From positions 1 to 6,857 of the forward strand of contig JAEXFF010000344.1 of assembly GCA_023400335.1 (NCBI GenBank): a stretch of DNA of 6,857 nt, written 5' to 3'. The notes under the pieces were generated by a model. That model ran no database searches. It was given only the letters and a program-made list of their open reading frames with translations, and had not been told where the DNA came from. Positions 6,586 through 6,857 of this stretch are shown here, piece after piece. Position 1 is the stretch's first letter. The number at the start of each line of letters is the position of its first letter. The stretch is from Bacteroidota bacterium. GTDB taxonomy: Bacteria > Bacteroidota > Bacteroidia > Bacteroidales > Marinifilaceae. The translations under genes and the position numbers were made by a program.

Positions 6586-6642
6586 ATTGATCATGCGGAA
6601 CAACCGCTTTTAAAATTTTTAATTCCCAGGAACGTCCCTTGC

Positions 6643-6857
6643 CTACCGCTTCATACCCGGCATACGCCGCATCATCTTTCCGCCACCGGAAAGCATTTTC
6701 ATCATCTTTTTCGATTCCTCAAATTGTTTTAATAAACGGTTGACATCCTGTACAGTAGTCCCACTTCCCAAAGCAATCCGTTTTCTCCGGGAACCGTTGA
6801 TTATATCCGGCATTTCCCGCTCTGCCGGAGTCATAGAATGTATAATAGCTTCTACAC
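6643..6857 (-). CDS. ffh: Signal recognition particle protein Ffh, C-terminal end only
   Basis: The last 70 residues of Ffh (SRP54), the GTPase that with 4.5S RNA binds signal sequences on nascent chains and hands ribosomes to FtsY at the membrane. Only the end of the methionine-rich M domain is present: [19 protein letters not shown], then [19 protein letters not shown], the conserved RNA-binding helix-loop-helix, then [19 protein letters not shown] and a basic Met-rich tail ending PGMKR. The frame stays open to the right edge, so the N and G domains lie beyond it; the ATG at 6834 is an internal Met, not a start. The stop is TAG at 6643-6645. folD follows on the same strand. No terminator hairpin is visible in the gap; it holds an AT-rich dyad, TTAAAAATTTTAA (6610-6622 on the minus strand). 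Confidence 0.95.
   Translation of the reverse strand, partial: VEAIIHSMTPAEREMPDIINGSRRKRIALGSGTTVQDVNRLLKQFEESKKMMKMLSGGGKMMRRMPGMKR

Noticed and set aside
6586..6603. Longer folD start at TTG 6603 or ATG 6594
   Set aside because: The extra residues (MFRMIN or MIN) precede the point where FolD proteins normally begin (M-x-LIDGK), and no ribosome-binding site favours them.
6643..6834. A separate 63-codon small protein starting at ATG 6834
   Set aside because: The frame continues upstream to the window edge with Ffh M-domain sequence (VEAIIHS), so the ATG is an internal methionine of ffh.

Overview
The window looks like chromosomal DNA from a Bacteroidota gut-type bacterium, most likely a member of the order Bacteroidales. 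The reasons are: an ECF sigma factor next to a FecR-type anti-sigma factor of the kind that controls outer-membrane nutrient uptake; a fused SpmA-SpmB membrane protein; the ffh-folD gene order; and a TTTG-N20-TTAATTTG promoter close to the Bacteroides housekeeping consensus. Placement below order level (for example Odoribacter-like) would be a guess.

Left part (1-1506, minus strand): a two-gene regulatory unit, read right to left. An ECF sigma factor (GTG start at 1506) is followed 7 bases later by an inner-membrane FecR-type anti-sigma factor that runs off the left edge. In this family a TonB-dependent (SusC-like) receptor usually comes next, but it would lie outside the window.

Middle (1507-3375): a 444-base AT-rich intergenic region separates the sigma factor from a divergent, plus-strand gene for an exported tetratricopeptide-repeat protein. 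Its right end holds a convincing Bacteroidota promoter surrounded by several small dyad symmetries, plus a 13-base direct repeat.

Right part (3392-6857, minus strand): a run of four co-directional genes read right to left: ffh (C-terminal end only), folD, the SpmA-SpmB fusion and mnmA. Gaps are 57 bases (ffh to folD, using the preferred folD start), 47 bases (folD to spmAB) and 3 bases (spmAB to mnmA). They combine protein targeting, one-carbon folate metabolism, an unexplained membrane function and tRNA wobble-uridine thiolation. The run ends convergently against the TPR gene at a 12-base palindrome.

I do not see a clearly undescribed system. The points most worth a second look are the NPCxxCN variant of the MnmA active site, the SpmA-SpmB fusion in a presumably non-sporulating lineage, the GTG starts overlapped by tiny ATG-initiated ORFs, and the dyads around the TPR-gene promoter.
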